Both the position numbers and the translations under genes were made by a program. DNA of 64,000 nt. It comes from Archivesica marissinica (Eukaryota; Mollusca; Bivalvia; Venerida; Vesicomyidae). Positions 10,305 to 22,535 of the stretch are shown here, one piece after another; positions within the stretch are counted from its first letter, which is position 1; the number at the start of each line of letters is the position of its first letter. The notes below the pieces were generated by a model. The model was given only the letters and a program-made list of their open reading frames with translations, made no database searches and had not been told where the DNA came from. The stretch spans positions 37,893,952 to 37,957,951 of the forward strand of contig CM026397.1 of the NCBI GenBank assembly GCA_014843695.1. The letters run 5' to 3'.

Positions 10305-10542
10305 GCTGTATGATTAGCGCAGTGGTTAGCACGCTTGCTTCTCACTAATGCAACCCGGGTTCGATCCTCGGACCGGGAAGTATGCGAGATGGTACGGTGG
10401 TCGCCAGATCGGTCAGGTGGGTTTTTTTCCGGTTACTCCGGTTTCCTCCTACACGAATGACCACATTTACACTTTCACCCGCGCCAACGAGAGTGATAAG
10501 CTGTTAACTTGCTTCGCAATCGTTGTAAAATAAATAGTCTTA
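10305..10542 (+). mobile_element. SINE family S2 (tRNA-derived)
   Basis: tRNA-like head with ATTAGCGCAGTGGTTAGCAC (box A) and GGGTTCGATCCTCGG (box B), then TACGGTGGTCGCCAGATCGG, ACTCCGGTTTCCTCC and a tail CTTCGCAATCGTTGTAAAAT. The tail resembles that of S1. Confidence 0.88.
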
Positions 10543-10699
10543 TATAATATACTGTACAATCAATAGCTGGTTATTGCTGCTGCGTCGCTCGACCACATAG
10601 TGTGTCAGTAATTAGTGTATAAAGGATTAAACATCATTACTACGGAGCAATAAATTTTATTTCTGCCATTATGTAGGTCAGCACGCAAATGAAAAATAT
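10543..10699. other. Short unique spacer
   Basis: Nothing recognised. Confidence 0.5.
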
Positions 10700-10915
10700 T
10701 TGTCTGTTTGTTTTTTGGGGTTTAAAGTCACATAAACCACTTAGGTCATATGATGACAATTATTGGTTGTAGCACCCAGGTAGAACCACCAATCCTCCAT
10801 ATGCCAGTGGAATAGCTTCTTCACATTGAAGAATATGACACCACCATTGGGATTCAAACCTACAGCAGTGAGGGTCAAGTGATTTGAAGACAACGACCAT
10901 AACCACTTGATATTA
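10700..10915 (-). mobile_element. SINE family S4, diverged copy
   Basis: Shares GGGTTTAAAGTCACATAAAC, GGTAGAACCACCAATCCTCC and the reverse box B GGGATTCAAACCTACAGCAG with the copies at 6.5 and 12.9 kb. Confidence 0.75.
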
Positions 10916-11345
10916 TCTATATGCAGAAAAGGAAATTTTGCAGCAGTATAGATCTTGTTATACAACATCAAGAGCGAATACTGTTTGTAGTAAATTTTGC
11001 TTGGAAATACGTCAACTTTATTTTAACTACGTAATGAGAGATATTGGTCAGTTAGTGCCCCCTGAATACTCGTGAAGTAGGATAGGTCTTTTTAATTGGT
11101 TTCCTGTGTTTTGATTGTGGTTTCCTTTGCACAACATGTTATATATATCAATTTTCATCAATTTTCTCATCTTACAATTATTCTATTAATTAAATGCTGA
11201 CAGATATTCTACTGTATATCCACTGGATAATTTACTGTAAATTGCTATCAATTAAGTAACATGTTTTTGATAATATCATATTTATCACACCATCACACCA
11301 CAACAAATGTTTAGAGAACAACAGAAAACACAAAGGATTCCAACT
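10916..11345. other. AT-rich intronic sequence, nothing recognised
   Basis: No supported feature. Confidence 0.6.
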
Positions 11346-11349
11346 AAAA

Positions 11350-11590
11350 GGACTAAAAGCGTGACAGCGCTGTGGTAGTGCAGCTGCTTCAGGTGCCTGG
11401 AGTTCGAGTTACACTGTGATATGACATTATGATCATTCTCTTAGGAGCAAGGCATTTTAATTCCATGCTGCCTCTTCGCTCTCCCTCGTGGAGATGGATT
11501 CCACCAGGAATTAGGTCTCGAGAGTGATTAATACATGTTGTAAGAACTTGTTTCGCAATCAAACTAAGATAAATTTGTATAAACTAAAGT
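11350..11590 (+). mobile_element. SINE family S1 (tRNA-derived), diverged
   Basis: Contains the S1 order: GTAGTGCAGCTGCTTCAGG head, GAGTTCGAGT box B, TTAGGAGCAAGGCATTTTAA, TCTCCCTCGTGGAGATGGAT, GGTCTCGAGAGTGATTAAT, and the tail TAAGATAAATTTGTATAAAC. Confidence 0.85.
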
Positions 11591-11702
11591 ACCAAAATAC
11601 ATATCGCGATAAATCAGACTTTTATCTGCCAAGGGAGGTAATAGAAATACCAGCAATGTCGCTCATTATATTACCTAATTTAACTGATTATTCACCTTAG
11701 CT

Positions 11703-12708
11703 ACTAGCCATTGACCTACATGCAATTATAGATATGCAATTATTGACCTACATGCAATTATAGATATGCAATTATTGACCTACATGCAATTATAGATATG
11801 CAATTATTGACCTACATGCAATTATAGATATGCAATTATTGACCTACATGCAAGTATAGATATGCAATTATTGACCTACATGCAAGTATAGATATGCAAT
11901 TATTGACCTACATGCAATTATAGATATGCAATTATTGACCTACATGCAATTATAGATATGCAATTATTGACCTACATGCAATTATAGATATGCAATTATT
12001 GACCTACATGCAATTATAGATATGCAATTATTGACCTACATGCAATTAGATATGCAATTATTGACCTACATGCAATTATAGATATGCAATTATTGACCTA
12101 CATGCAATTATAGATATGCAATTATTGACCTACATGCAATTATAGATATGCAATTATTGACCTACATGCAATTATAGATATGCAATTATTGACCTACATG
12201 CAATAATATATATGCAATTATTGACCTACATGCAATTATAGATATGCAATTATTGACCTATATGCAATTATAGATATGCAATTATTGACCTACATGCAAG
12301 TATAGATATGCAATTATTGACCTACATGCAATTATAGATATGCAATTATTGACCTACATGCAAGTACAGATATGCAATTATTGACCTACATGCAAGTATA
12401 GATATGCAATTATTGACCTACATGCAAGAATAGATATGCAATTATTGACCTACATGCAATCATAGATACGCAATTATTGACATACATGCAATGACAGATA
12501 CACAATTATTGACTTACATGCAATCATAGATATGCAATTATTGACCTACATGCAAGTATAGATATGCAATTATTGACCTACATGCAAGAATAGATATGCA
12601 ATTATTGATCTACATGCAATCATAGATACGCAATTATTGACCTATATGCAATGACAGATACACAATTATTGTCCTACATGCAATCATAGATATGCAATTA
12701 TTAATGTG
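11703..12708. repeat. 32-bp minisatellite, about 31 copies
   Basis: The unit is TTGACCTACATGCAATTATA + GATATGCAATTA. The word ATGCAATTA occurs twice per unit, suggesting an older 14-18-bp repeat. Divergence grows toward the right end (CATAGATACG, GACAGATACA variants). Confidence 0.95.
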
Positions 12709-12877
12709 TTATAGGATTTTGGTAACTGTATAAATGTTCACTAAACTGCTCACAAGAACTGTATCCATACCCAACAATTACTTCAGCGACATAGACGTAC
12801 TATATGAATATTCGTAGGACACGTAGAATGGACAGGTCAATATGCACTAACTATATAAAAGTATGATTCTGCTATTG

Positions 12878-13160
12878 TTTGGTCATTTGTTTTGGGGTTT
12901 AAAGCTGCACCAACAGCTTAGGTTAGATGGTGACTCTCCAGCTATTTTTGGTGGAATAAGACCCCCCTCCCCCCGAGTGCCCCTCCAAGCAGTATTTCAG
13001 CACAAACGTGCACCCAGATAGAACCACTGATCTTCCGCAAGTCATCTGTATAGCTTCCTTGATGAATCCAACAACACAAGTGGGATTTGAAACTACAACA
13101 GGGTGTGGGGAAAGCAATTTGATATCGACCGTAACCACTGAAGCAACGGAAACCTCACAT
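12878..13160 (-). mobile_element. SINE family S4, with internal insertion
   Basis: Shares GGGGTTTAAAGCTGCACCAA, AGATAGAACCACTGATCTTC and GTAACCACTGAAGC with the other S4 copies. About 50 bp, including a C-rich run near 12961-12975, are extra. Confidence 0.72.
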
Positions 13161-13508
13161 TCGTTATTGCGGATGTACGTACATGTAACACACATGACTG
13201 TTTCTCATGAAATATGTGAGTACAGGTATGTGATTGGAAAACTGAATCTCCTTTTGATTTGTTTTTGCAAGACAGTTTATGTACAATGTCGTGTATATCT
13301 CCAGTTTATCACATGAATCTGTGGTAATTGCACAATGCTTGTACTGATCTGGTTACATATTGTAATGAACTTGTAAATGAGACAATATGCACGTAATTCT
13401 CAATTATTTTAGTGCGCTTTCACTTTATTTCGATTTGTTTTCACTTTATTACGCGGAAACTATACTTGTTCATACTTCGTTATTTCTAGGAACCTTTTGA
13501 CTTCATGA
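13161..13508. other. Sequence with no recognised feature
   Basis: AT-rich, no supported feature. Confidence 0.55.
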
Positions 13509-13509
13509 A

Positions 13510-16500
13510 ACGAATGGATAATATGTTTCTATATCACTTCTATGCATAATATAATATGTTTCTATATCACTTCTATGCATAATATAATATGTTTCTATAT
13601 CACTTCTATGCATAATATAATAAGTTTCTATATCACTTCTATGAATAATATAATATGTTTCTATATCACTTCTATGAATAATATAATATGTTTCTATATC
13701 ACTTCTATATATAATATAGTATGTTTCTATATCACTTCTATATATAATATAATATGTTTCTATATCACTTCTATGTATAATATAATATGTTTCTATATCA
13801 CTTCTATATATAATATAATATGTTTCTATATCACTTCTATGCATAATATAATATGTTACTATATCACTTCTATGCATAATATAATATGTGTTATATATCA
13901 CTTCTATGCATAATATAATATGTTTCTATATCACTTCTATGCATACTATAATATGTTTTATATATCACTTCTATGTATAATATAATATGTTTTATATATC
14001 ACTTCTATGTATAATATAATATGTGTTATATATCACTTCTATGTATAATATAATATGTGTTATATATCACTTCTATGCATAATATAATATGTTTCTATAT
14101 CACTTCTATGCATACTATAATATGTTTTATATATCACTTCTATGTATAATATAATATGTTACTATATCACTTCTATGCATAATATAATATGTGTTATATA
14201 TCACTTCTATGCATAATATAATATGTTTCTATATCACTTCTATGCATACTATAATATGTTTTATATATCACTTCTATGTATAATATAATATGTTTTATAT
14301 ATCACTTCTATGTATAATATAATATGTGTTTAATCACTTCTATGCATAATATAATATGTTTCTATATCACTTCTATGTATACTATAATATGTTTCTATAT
14401 CACTTCTATGTATAATATAATATGTTTCTATATCACTTCTATGTATAATATAATATGTTTTATATATCACTTCTATGTATAATATAATATGTTTCTATAT
14501 CACTTCTATGTATAATATAATATGTTTCTATATCACTTCTATGTATAATATAATATGTTTTATATATCACTTCTATGTATAATATAATAAGTTTCTATAT
14601 CACTTCTATGTATAATATAATATGTGTTATATATCACTTCTATATATAATATAATATGTTTCTATATCACTTCTATGTATAATATAATATGTTTCTATAT
14701 CACTTCTATGTATAATATATGTTTCTATATCACTTCTATGCATAATATAATATGTTTCTATATCACTTCTATATATAATATAATATGTTTCTATATCACT
14801 TCTATGTATAATATAATATGTTTTATATATCACTTCTATGTATAATATAATATGTTTCTATATCACTTCTATGTATAATATAATATGTTTCTATATCACT
14901 TCTATGTATAATATAATATGTTTTATATATCACTTCTATGTATAATATAATATGTGTTATATATCACTTATATGCATAATATAATATGTGTTATATATCA
15001 CTTCTATGTATAATATAATATGTTTCTATATCACTTCTATGTATAATATAATATGTTTCTATATCACTTCTATGTATAATATAATATGTTTTATATATCA
15101 CTTCTATGTATAATATAATATGTTTCTATATCACTTCTATGTATACTATAATATGTTTCTATATCACTTCTATGTGTAATATAATATGTTTTATATATCA
15201 CTTCTATGTATAATATAATATGTTTCTATATCACTTCTATGTATAATATAATATGTTTCTATATCACTTCTATGTATAATATAATATGTTTTATATATCA
15301 CTTCTATGTATAATATAATATGTTTATATATCACTTCTATGCATAATATAATATGTTTCTATATCACTTCTATGTATAATATAATATGTTTCTATATCAC
15401 TTCTATATATAATATAATATGTTTTATATATCACTTCTATATATAATATAATATGTTTCTATATCACTTCTATATATAATATAATATGTTTCTATATCAC
15501 TTCTATGAATAATATAATATGTTTCTATATCACTTCTATGAATAATATAATATGTGTTATATATCACTTCTATGTATAATATAATATGTTTCTATATCAC
15601 TTCTATGTATAATATAATATGTGTTATATATCACTTCTATGTATAATATAATATGTTTCTATATCACTTCTATGTATAATATAATATGTGTTATATATCA
15701 TTTCTATGTATAATATAATATGTTTCTATATCACTTCTATGTATAATATAATATGTGTTATATATCACTTCTATGTATAATATAATATGTTTCTATATCA
15801 CTTCTATGTATAATATAATATGTTTCTATATCACTTCTATGTATAATATAATATGTTTTATATATCACTTCTATGTATAATATAATATGTTTCTATATCA
15901 CTTCTATGAATAATATAATATGTGTTATATATCACTTCTATGTATAATATAATATGTTTCTATATCACTTCTATGTATAATATAATATGTGTTATATATC
16001 ACTTCTATGTATAATATAATATGTTTCTATATCACTTCTATGTATAATATAATATGTGTTATATATCATTTCTATGTATAATATAATATGTTTCTATATC
16101 ACTTCTATGTATAATATAATATGTGTTATATATCACTTCTATGTATAATATAATATGTTTCTATATCACTTCTATGTATAATATAATATGTTTCTATATC
16201 ACTTCTATGTATAATATAATATGTTTCTATATCACTTCTATGTATAATATAATATGTGTTATATATCACTTCTATATATAATATAATATGTTTCTATATC
16301 ACTTCTATGTATAATATAATATGTGTTATATATCACTTCTATGTATAATATAATATGTTTCTATATCACTTCTATGTATAATATAATATGTGTTATATAT
16401 CACTTCTATGTATAATATAATATGTTTCTATATCACTTCTATGTATAATATAATATGTTTCTATATCACTTCTATGAATAATATAATATGTTTCTATATC

Positions 16501-17637
16501 ACTTCTATATATAATATAATATGTTTCTATATCACTTCTATGTATAATATAATATGTTTTATATATCACTTCTATGTATAATATAATATGTGTTATATAT
16601 CACTTCTATGTATAATATAATATGTTTCTATATCACTTCTATGTATAATATAATATGTGTTATATATCACTTCTATGCATAATATAATATGTTTTATATA
16701 TCACTTCTATGTATAATATAATATGTTTCTATATCACTTCTATGTATAATATAATATGTTTCTATATCACTTCTATGTATAATATAATATGTTTCTATAT
16801 CACTTCTATGTATAATATAATATGTTTTATATATCACTTCTATGTATAATATATGTTTTATATATCACTTCTATGCATAATATAATATGTTTCTATATCA
16901 CTTCTATGTATAATATAATATGTTTCTATATCACTTCTATATATAATATAATATGTTTTATATATCACTTCTATATATAATATAATATGTTTCTATATCA
17001 CTTCTATATATAATATAATATGTTTCTATATCACTTCTATGAATAATATAATATGTTTCTATATCACTTCTATATATAATATAATATGTTTTATATATCA
17101 CTTCTATATATAATATAATATGTTTCTATATCACTTCTATATATAATATAATATGTTTCTATATCACTTCTATATATAATATAATATGTTTTATATATCA
17201 CTTCTATATATAATATAATATGTTTTATATATCACTTCTATGTATAATATAATATGTTTCTATATCACTTCTATATATAATATAATATGTTTTATATATC
17301 ACTTCTATATATAATATAATATGTTTCTATATCACTTCTATATATAATATAATATGTTTTATATATCACTTCTATGTATAATATAATATGTTTCTATATC
17401 ACTTCTATGTATAATATAATATGTTTCTATATCACTTCTATGTATAATATAATATGTGTTATATATCACTTCTATGTATAATATAATATGTTTTATATAT
17501 CACTTCTATGCATAATATAATATGTTTCTATATCACTTCTATGTATAATATAATATGTTTCTATATCACTTCTATGCATAATATAATATGTTTCTATATC
17601 ACTTCTATGCATAATATAATATGTTTCTATATCACTA
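13510..17637. repeat. AT-rich 33/34-bp minisatellite, about 124 copies
   Basis: Two unit lengths are interleaved: 33 bp with TGTTTCTATATCACTTCTAT and 34 bp with TGTTTTATATATCAC or TGTGTTATATATCAC; both end GTATAATATAATA. A rare variant (ATATATCATTTCTATG) recurs at about 15.69 and 16.06 kb, showing duplication of an 11-unit block of about 368 bp. Confidence 0.96.
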
Positions 17638-18618
17638 TATGCACACACACTCCACGCTATCCACTGTATGTACACACACTCCATGCTATCCACTGTATGT
17701 ACACACACTCCACGCTGTCCACTGTATGTACACACACTCCACGCTATCCACACTGTATGTACACACACTCCACGCTATCCACACTGTATGTACACACACT
17801 CCACGCTATCCACACTGTATGTACACACACTCCACACTATCCACTGTATGTACACACACTCCACGCTATCCACACTGTATGTACACACACTCCACACTAT
17901 CCACACTGTATGTACACACACTCCACGCTATCCACACTGTATGTACACACACTCCACGCTATCCACTGTATGCACACACACTCCACGCTATCCACACTGT
18001 ATGTACACACACTCCACGCTATCCACACTGTATGTACACACACTCCACGCTATCCACTGTATGTACACACACTCCATGCTATCCACACTGTATGTACACA
18101 CACTCCACGCTATCCACACTGTATGTACACACACTCCATGCTATCCACACTGTATGTACACACACTCCATGCTATCCACACTGTATGTACACACACTCCA
18201 CGCTATCCACACTGTATGTACACACACTCCACGCTATCCACTGTATGCACACACACTCCACGCTATCCACTGTATGTACACACACTCCACGCTATCCACA
18301 CTGTATGCACACACACTCCACGCTATCCACTGTATGCACACACACTCCATGCTATCCACTGTATGTACACACACTCCACACTATCCACACTGTATGTACA
18401 CACACTCCACGCTATCCACACTGTATGCACACACACTCCACGCTATCCACTGTATGTACACACACTCCATGCTATCCACTGTATGTACACACACTCCATG
18501 CTATCCACTGTATGTACACACACTCCTCGCTATCCACTGTATGCACACACACTCCACGCTATCCACACTGTATGCACACACACTCCACGCTATCCACACT
18601 GTATGTACACACACTCCA
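17638..18618. repeat. 29/31-bp minisatellite
   Basis: Units GTACACACACTCCACGCTAT + CCACTGTAT (29 bp) or CCACACTGTAT (31 bp). The junction with the previous array is abrupt at ATATCAC|TATATGCACACAC. All three plus-strand frames are open for over 1 kb, a side effect of having no stop triplet in any phase. Confidence 0.95.
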
Positions 18619-18900
18619 CTGCAATTTATTGAAATTTTAATTGAAAAACGTAACATCCATTTATTAATATTCGAATACGATTTTAACTCGAGCATTCGTT
18701 GTCATCCATATTATTTATATTTGCCGGTTTTATGTGACTCGAAGAAAGGTCCATGATTATGTAAAATAATGTATTATAAGAGTATTACATTTCTCAGATT
18801 CTAGCAATTAAATTAAATGGTCATTGATTATTGCCAGTTGTATTAAATTAAAACTAAATGAGTAAGTTATCTATCTCTACATCCATCTCTACATCCATCT
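18619..18900. other. Unique AT-rich spacer
   Basis: Nothing recognised. Confidence 0.5.
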
Positions 18901-18904
18901 CTTT

Positions 18905-19065
18905 ATTCAACCTTTATAGTGGTCGCCATATTGGATATCAGGTGGGTTTTCTCTGTGTAATCCGGTTTCATTCCACACAAATGACAGCATAATATGCTTT
19001 CATCCGCACCAATGAGAGTGATTAATTGAGTTAATTAATTAGTTTAGTTGTTAAAGCTAATTTTG
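18905..19065 (+). mobile_element. SINE family S2, 5'-truncated remnant
   Basis: Retains GTGGTCGCCATATTGGATAT, GTGGGTTTTCTCTGTGTAAT, CCGGTTTC and CCAATGAGAGTGATTAA from the S2 body; the tRNA-like head is missing. Confidence 0.7.
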
Positions 19066-19171
19066 TTAGTTTATACTAATTTTAAAGCAATTGGCACAGA
19101 TAGACAATTTCAGTAATTCAAGAGCAATAACTGCACGGAGCTATTGAGGGTAATTGTGACAATATTTGGTT

Positions 19172-19852
19172 GGTCAGTGATGGATGAAGAGATGGATGAA
19201 GACATGGGTGTAGAGATGGGTGTAGAGATGGGTGAAGGTATGGATGTAGATATGGGTGAAGAGATGGAGAGCTGGATGAAGAGATGGATGTAGATATGGA
19301 TGAAGATATGGAGGGATGGATGAAGCGATGGAAGTAAAGATGGGTGAAGAGATGGATGTAGTGATGGATGAAGACATGGGTGAACACATGGATGAAGAGA
19401 TGGATGAAGAGATGGATGAAGAGATGGATGTAGATGTAGAGATGGATGAAGAGTTGGATGTAGATATGGATGAAGAGATGGATGTAGATATGGATGAAGA
19501 GTTGGATGTAGATATGGATGTAGATATGGATGAAGAGATGGATGAAGCAATGGATGTAGATATTGATGTAGAGATGGATGAAGAGATGGATGTAGATATG
19601 GGTGAAGAGATGGATGAATAGATGAATGTAGTGATGGATGAAGACATGGGTGAAGAGATGGATGTAAAGATGGGTGAAGAGATGGATGTAGAGATGGGTG
19701 AAGAGATGGATGTAGATATGGGTGAAGAGATGGGTGAAGAGATGAATGTAGTGATGGATGAAGACATGGGTGAAGAGATGGGTGAAGAGATTAGTGAAGA
19801 GATGGATGTAGATATAGATGAAGAGATGGATGAAGCGATGGATGTAGAGCAT
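19172..19852. repeat. 12-bp GATGGATGAAGA-type repeat
   Basis: Hierarchical repeat of 6-bp and 12-bp words (GATGGATGAAGA, GATGGATGTAGA, ATGGGTGAAGAG). On the plus strand it would encode Met-Asp-Glu-rich peptide; this is periodicity rather than a gene. Confidence 0.93.
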
Positions 19853-20120
19853 GCTTGTACCAAATTATTCCAAATATAATTAGCTTCCATCCATTTTCAA
19901 GATCTTGTTCCGGACAGATGGACAGTCTCACAACTGTATATCAATGTGGCTACACCGGTTTTTGTTCTTTCAGTCAAATGAAAATACTTATAACCACAGA
20001 GAAGCTGTTAACGTTAACCGTCTTCGTATTGTTCTCCTGGTCTCATAAATACAGGTTTGTAAGCACAGACAGATAGACAATGGAAATGCCAAAACTATAT
20101 CCCTCTGCCTTTGGCGGGGG
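19853..20120. other. Unique spacer
   Basis: No supported feature. Confidence 0.5.
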
Positions 20121-20319
20121 TTAACCAATTCAACACCAAGTAACTGACATATGATATTTTTAGACCAATACATTAATCAGAAAATTACATTTGGACCAGT
20201 TCATTTATCAAAATGGGTAATTTTGTCTCAAAATAGTAATATTACTTGCAAAAAGCGCAGATCCTGGATCTACACTTTTTGTAAGCCTATTTAGAGGTAT
20301 GTGGTGTTGAAAGGGTTAA
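20121..20319. mobile_element. PB1 piggyBac-like MITE, complete
   Basis: Starts TTAACCAATTCAACACCAAG and ends GTGGTGTTGAAAGGGTTAA; inverted ends bounded by TTAA. The interior carries ATATTTTTAGACCAATA, TTTGGACCAGTTCATT and AAAGCGCAGATCCTGGATC. The same order recurs at 55.5 kb and, reversed, at 45.8 kb. Confidence 0.9.
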
Positions 20320-20988
20320 CAACACTATATGGAAATAAATTTGTCATTTACTGATTGATTTGGAAACTACTGAACACTGAAATTATACAGAAACTATGTC
20401 ATTAAAATGTCTGTATTGTCATAATACACAGTATTTTACGACTGGATAATGTTATTACAGACAATACCAACTCCCCCACCAACAAAGTAATGCCGCACTA
20501 ACCCTGGATCTACAGAATACAGAGAGACAATATAATCTATATATACTTGCTAGAAAGCATGCAAATAAAACAAAAAGAAAAATTGGGGGAGAAAATATAT
20601 CTGACTAGTTCATCCATTATACTCAAACACTACATCAAATTACCTACTTAATGAGTCTGATCAATTTAATATCTATGATCAATAGGCCAATTTCATTTCT
20701 AACTGGGAAACCTTTGTCTGTTTGTAGACTAGCTGTCCGCTTTAGTGCGGAACTTAAGTGTTTTCTTTGTAATATATTGATCCCAGCATTCCCCCGAGGA
20801 TTCGCGCTATTATGATACTTAAAAATGTACTTGTTATGAAACTAATGTTTTGGAAATTAACCTCTAATAATGGAATGCTTAGAGCAAATATTCGTAATTA
20901 TATTGTGCAGGGTAAGAGCGAATAGAAAACAGCATAGTTCCATTAGCATCATTATCTGTATCCTAATGAAATATATATATACACATTT
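20320..20988. other. AT-rich intronic sequence, nothing recognised
   Basis: No supported feature. Confidence 0.6.
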
Positions 20989-20989
20989 A

Positions 20990-21192
20990 TTTTAGCTCAC
21001 TTGCGAAACAAGTTCTGACAACTTATATTAATCACTATCGATACCCCATTCCTGATGGAATCCATCGCCACGAGGGAGAGAGAAGAGGCAACGTGGAATT
21101 TAAATGCCTTGCCTAAGGGAACAATCGTAACGGCTCAGCGGGGCTTGAACTCCGGACCTTTCGCATCTGAAGCGAATCATTTACAAGCATGA
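20990..21192 (-). mobile_element. SINE family S1
   Basis: Reverse copy: TTTATTTTAGCTCACTTGCG tail, CTGATGGAATCCATCGCCAC, GAGAGAGAAGAGGCAACGTG, AATGCCTTGCCTAAGG and the box B complement GGGGCTTGAACTCCGG. It preserves the unamplified segment that is tandemly repeated at 27.8-31.1 kb. Confidence 0.9.
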
Positions 21193-21221
21193 AGATAAAG
21201 AAATAGAGGTCTTATAATCAA

Positions 21222-21456
21222 GTGAGTCCGATTGGCTCAGTGGTTAGCGCACTCGCTTCGCAACCTGGGTTTGATCCTCGGATTGGGAAGTATGTGAGAT
21301 GATACGGTGGTCGACAGATCGGACAGATGTGTTTTTCTCTGGGTACTCCGGTTTCCTTCCACACGAATTACCACATTTACGCTTTCTTCTGTGCCAACGA
21401 GAGTGATCAACATAAGTTGTTAGAACTTGCTTCGCAATCGTTGTAAAATAAATCAA
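21222..21456 (+). mobile_element. SINE family S2, full length
   Basis: Head TTGGCTCAGTGGTTAGCGCA, box B GGGTTTGATCCTCGG, body GATACGGTGGTCGACAGATC, tail AACTTGCTTCGCAATCGTTG followed by TAAAATAAAT. Confidence 0.9.
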
Positions 21457-21624
21457 GTTTAAACTTTAATCAAGTGATGCCCAAATGATGCACAATATAA
21501 TCTCTAATTATTGTATATATTATTGATGAAGGGTAAGCATTATACAGCACTCAGTAATTGTTCTCCGGCAAATAAAATAACTATTCGGCAATATCGTACT
21601 ATAAAACACGGGCATTGTGTTGGC

Positions 21625-21895
21625 CTTATAAAAAAATCATGCTGGACTGGTAATCCAGGGATCGCATGTTTGATCCCCCGTCTGACCCTAATAAAATTAA
21701 CAGTCTTTCAGATGGGACTCTTAAACAGAGGTCTCGTGTTGGTGATGTACACCGTGCATGTAAAAGAACCAGAGGAGACTTTGGAATGGGTCTCTGTCTG
21801 TGTCATTGCACTATCCTCCAAAAATATTAAATGACTAATCTCTTCAGGAGGCGTCGCTCATATGGGCAACCGGTAGTGACGATAAATAAACGTAA
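21625..21895 (+). mobile_element. SINE family S3
   Basis: GGACTGGTAATCCAGGGATC with box B GTTTGATCCCCCG, CAGTCTTTCAGATGGGAC, AAAGAACCAGAGGAGAC, CTCTTCAGGAGGCGTCGCTC, and a GATAAATAAACG tail. Confidence 0.87.
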
Positions 21896-21921
21896 AACAC
21901 ATAGATGAGAGATAATTGAAA

Positions 21922-22312
21922 TAGTAACATTGAAACTTGACATTGACAATATGTTGTTTTGCTATACATTTGACCTTTATTAAGCAGCCACCTGTTCTAA
22001 GCAGCCAATTTCTGAGATTCCCTTGGCTGGCTGCTCAAGACAGGTTTGACTGTAGTAACATTGAAACTTGACATTGACAATATGTTGTTTTGCTATACAT
22101 TTGACCTTTATTAAGCAGCCACCTGTTCTAAGCAGCCAGTTTCTGAGATTCCCTTGGCTGGCTGCTTAAGACAGGCTTGACTGTAGTATCACTGAACCTT
22201 GACAATATGTTGTTTTGCTATACATTTGACAGTTATTAAGCAGCCACCTGTTCTAAGCAGCCAGTTTCTGAGATTCCCTTGGCTTGACTGTAGTATCATT
22301 GAACCTTGACAT
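21922..22312 (-). mobile_element. PG1 MITE halves in a 131-bp tandem triplet
   Basis: Three successive copies of a unit of about 131 bp: GTAACATTGAAACTTGACAT, TGTTTTGCTATACATTTGAC, CTTTATTAAGCAGCCACCTG and the PG1 end AGACAGGTTTGACTGTA. The third is shorter and lacks GGCTGCTTAAGACAG. Another tandem amplification from a PG1 end. Confidence 0.82.
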
Positions 22313-22535
22313 TGGTGCTAGGGCAAGATGAGTTTGCATTAATATTTGATCATTACTCGTAATGCTCTCTAGGCCTTCAACTCTTCAATACTTCAATAAA
22401 ACACACATAGGCCTTAAAAATCATTAGTCTGGTTTCCTGGATATGGAGCAGGAATGATCAGCTGATTGTGGTCATTTATTAATGTCCAAGTCAATGTCAT
22501 TGACTGGTAAAACGATATTTACAAATATAAAGCAT
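22313..22535. other. Unique spacer with one dispersed segment
   Basis: GATGAGTTTGCATTAATATT ... TAATGCTCTCTAGGCC (about 22327-22375) is found in inverse orientation at about 44676-44725; otherwise nothing recognised. Confidence 0.6.

Noticed and set aside
10305..10400. tRNA gene at the box A/box B motif
   Set aside because: Part of SINE S2 with SINE body and tail; the same tRNA-like heads recur in other copies and do not fold into a credible complete tRNA by eye. Same decision for the heads at about 6.26, 21.24, 31.13, 39.0, 44.0, 54.0 and 55.5 kb.
17508..18756. Three overlapping open frames of 340-370 codons on the plus strand (His/Thr/Tyr-rich)
   Set aside because: They lie entirely within the 33/34-bp and 29/31-bp arrays; all three frames are open because the unit lacks stop triplets. 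No start context or non-repeat domain.
19316..19879. Acidic Met-Asp-Glu repeat frames
   Set aside because: GATGGATGAAGA simple repeat; no conserved domain.
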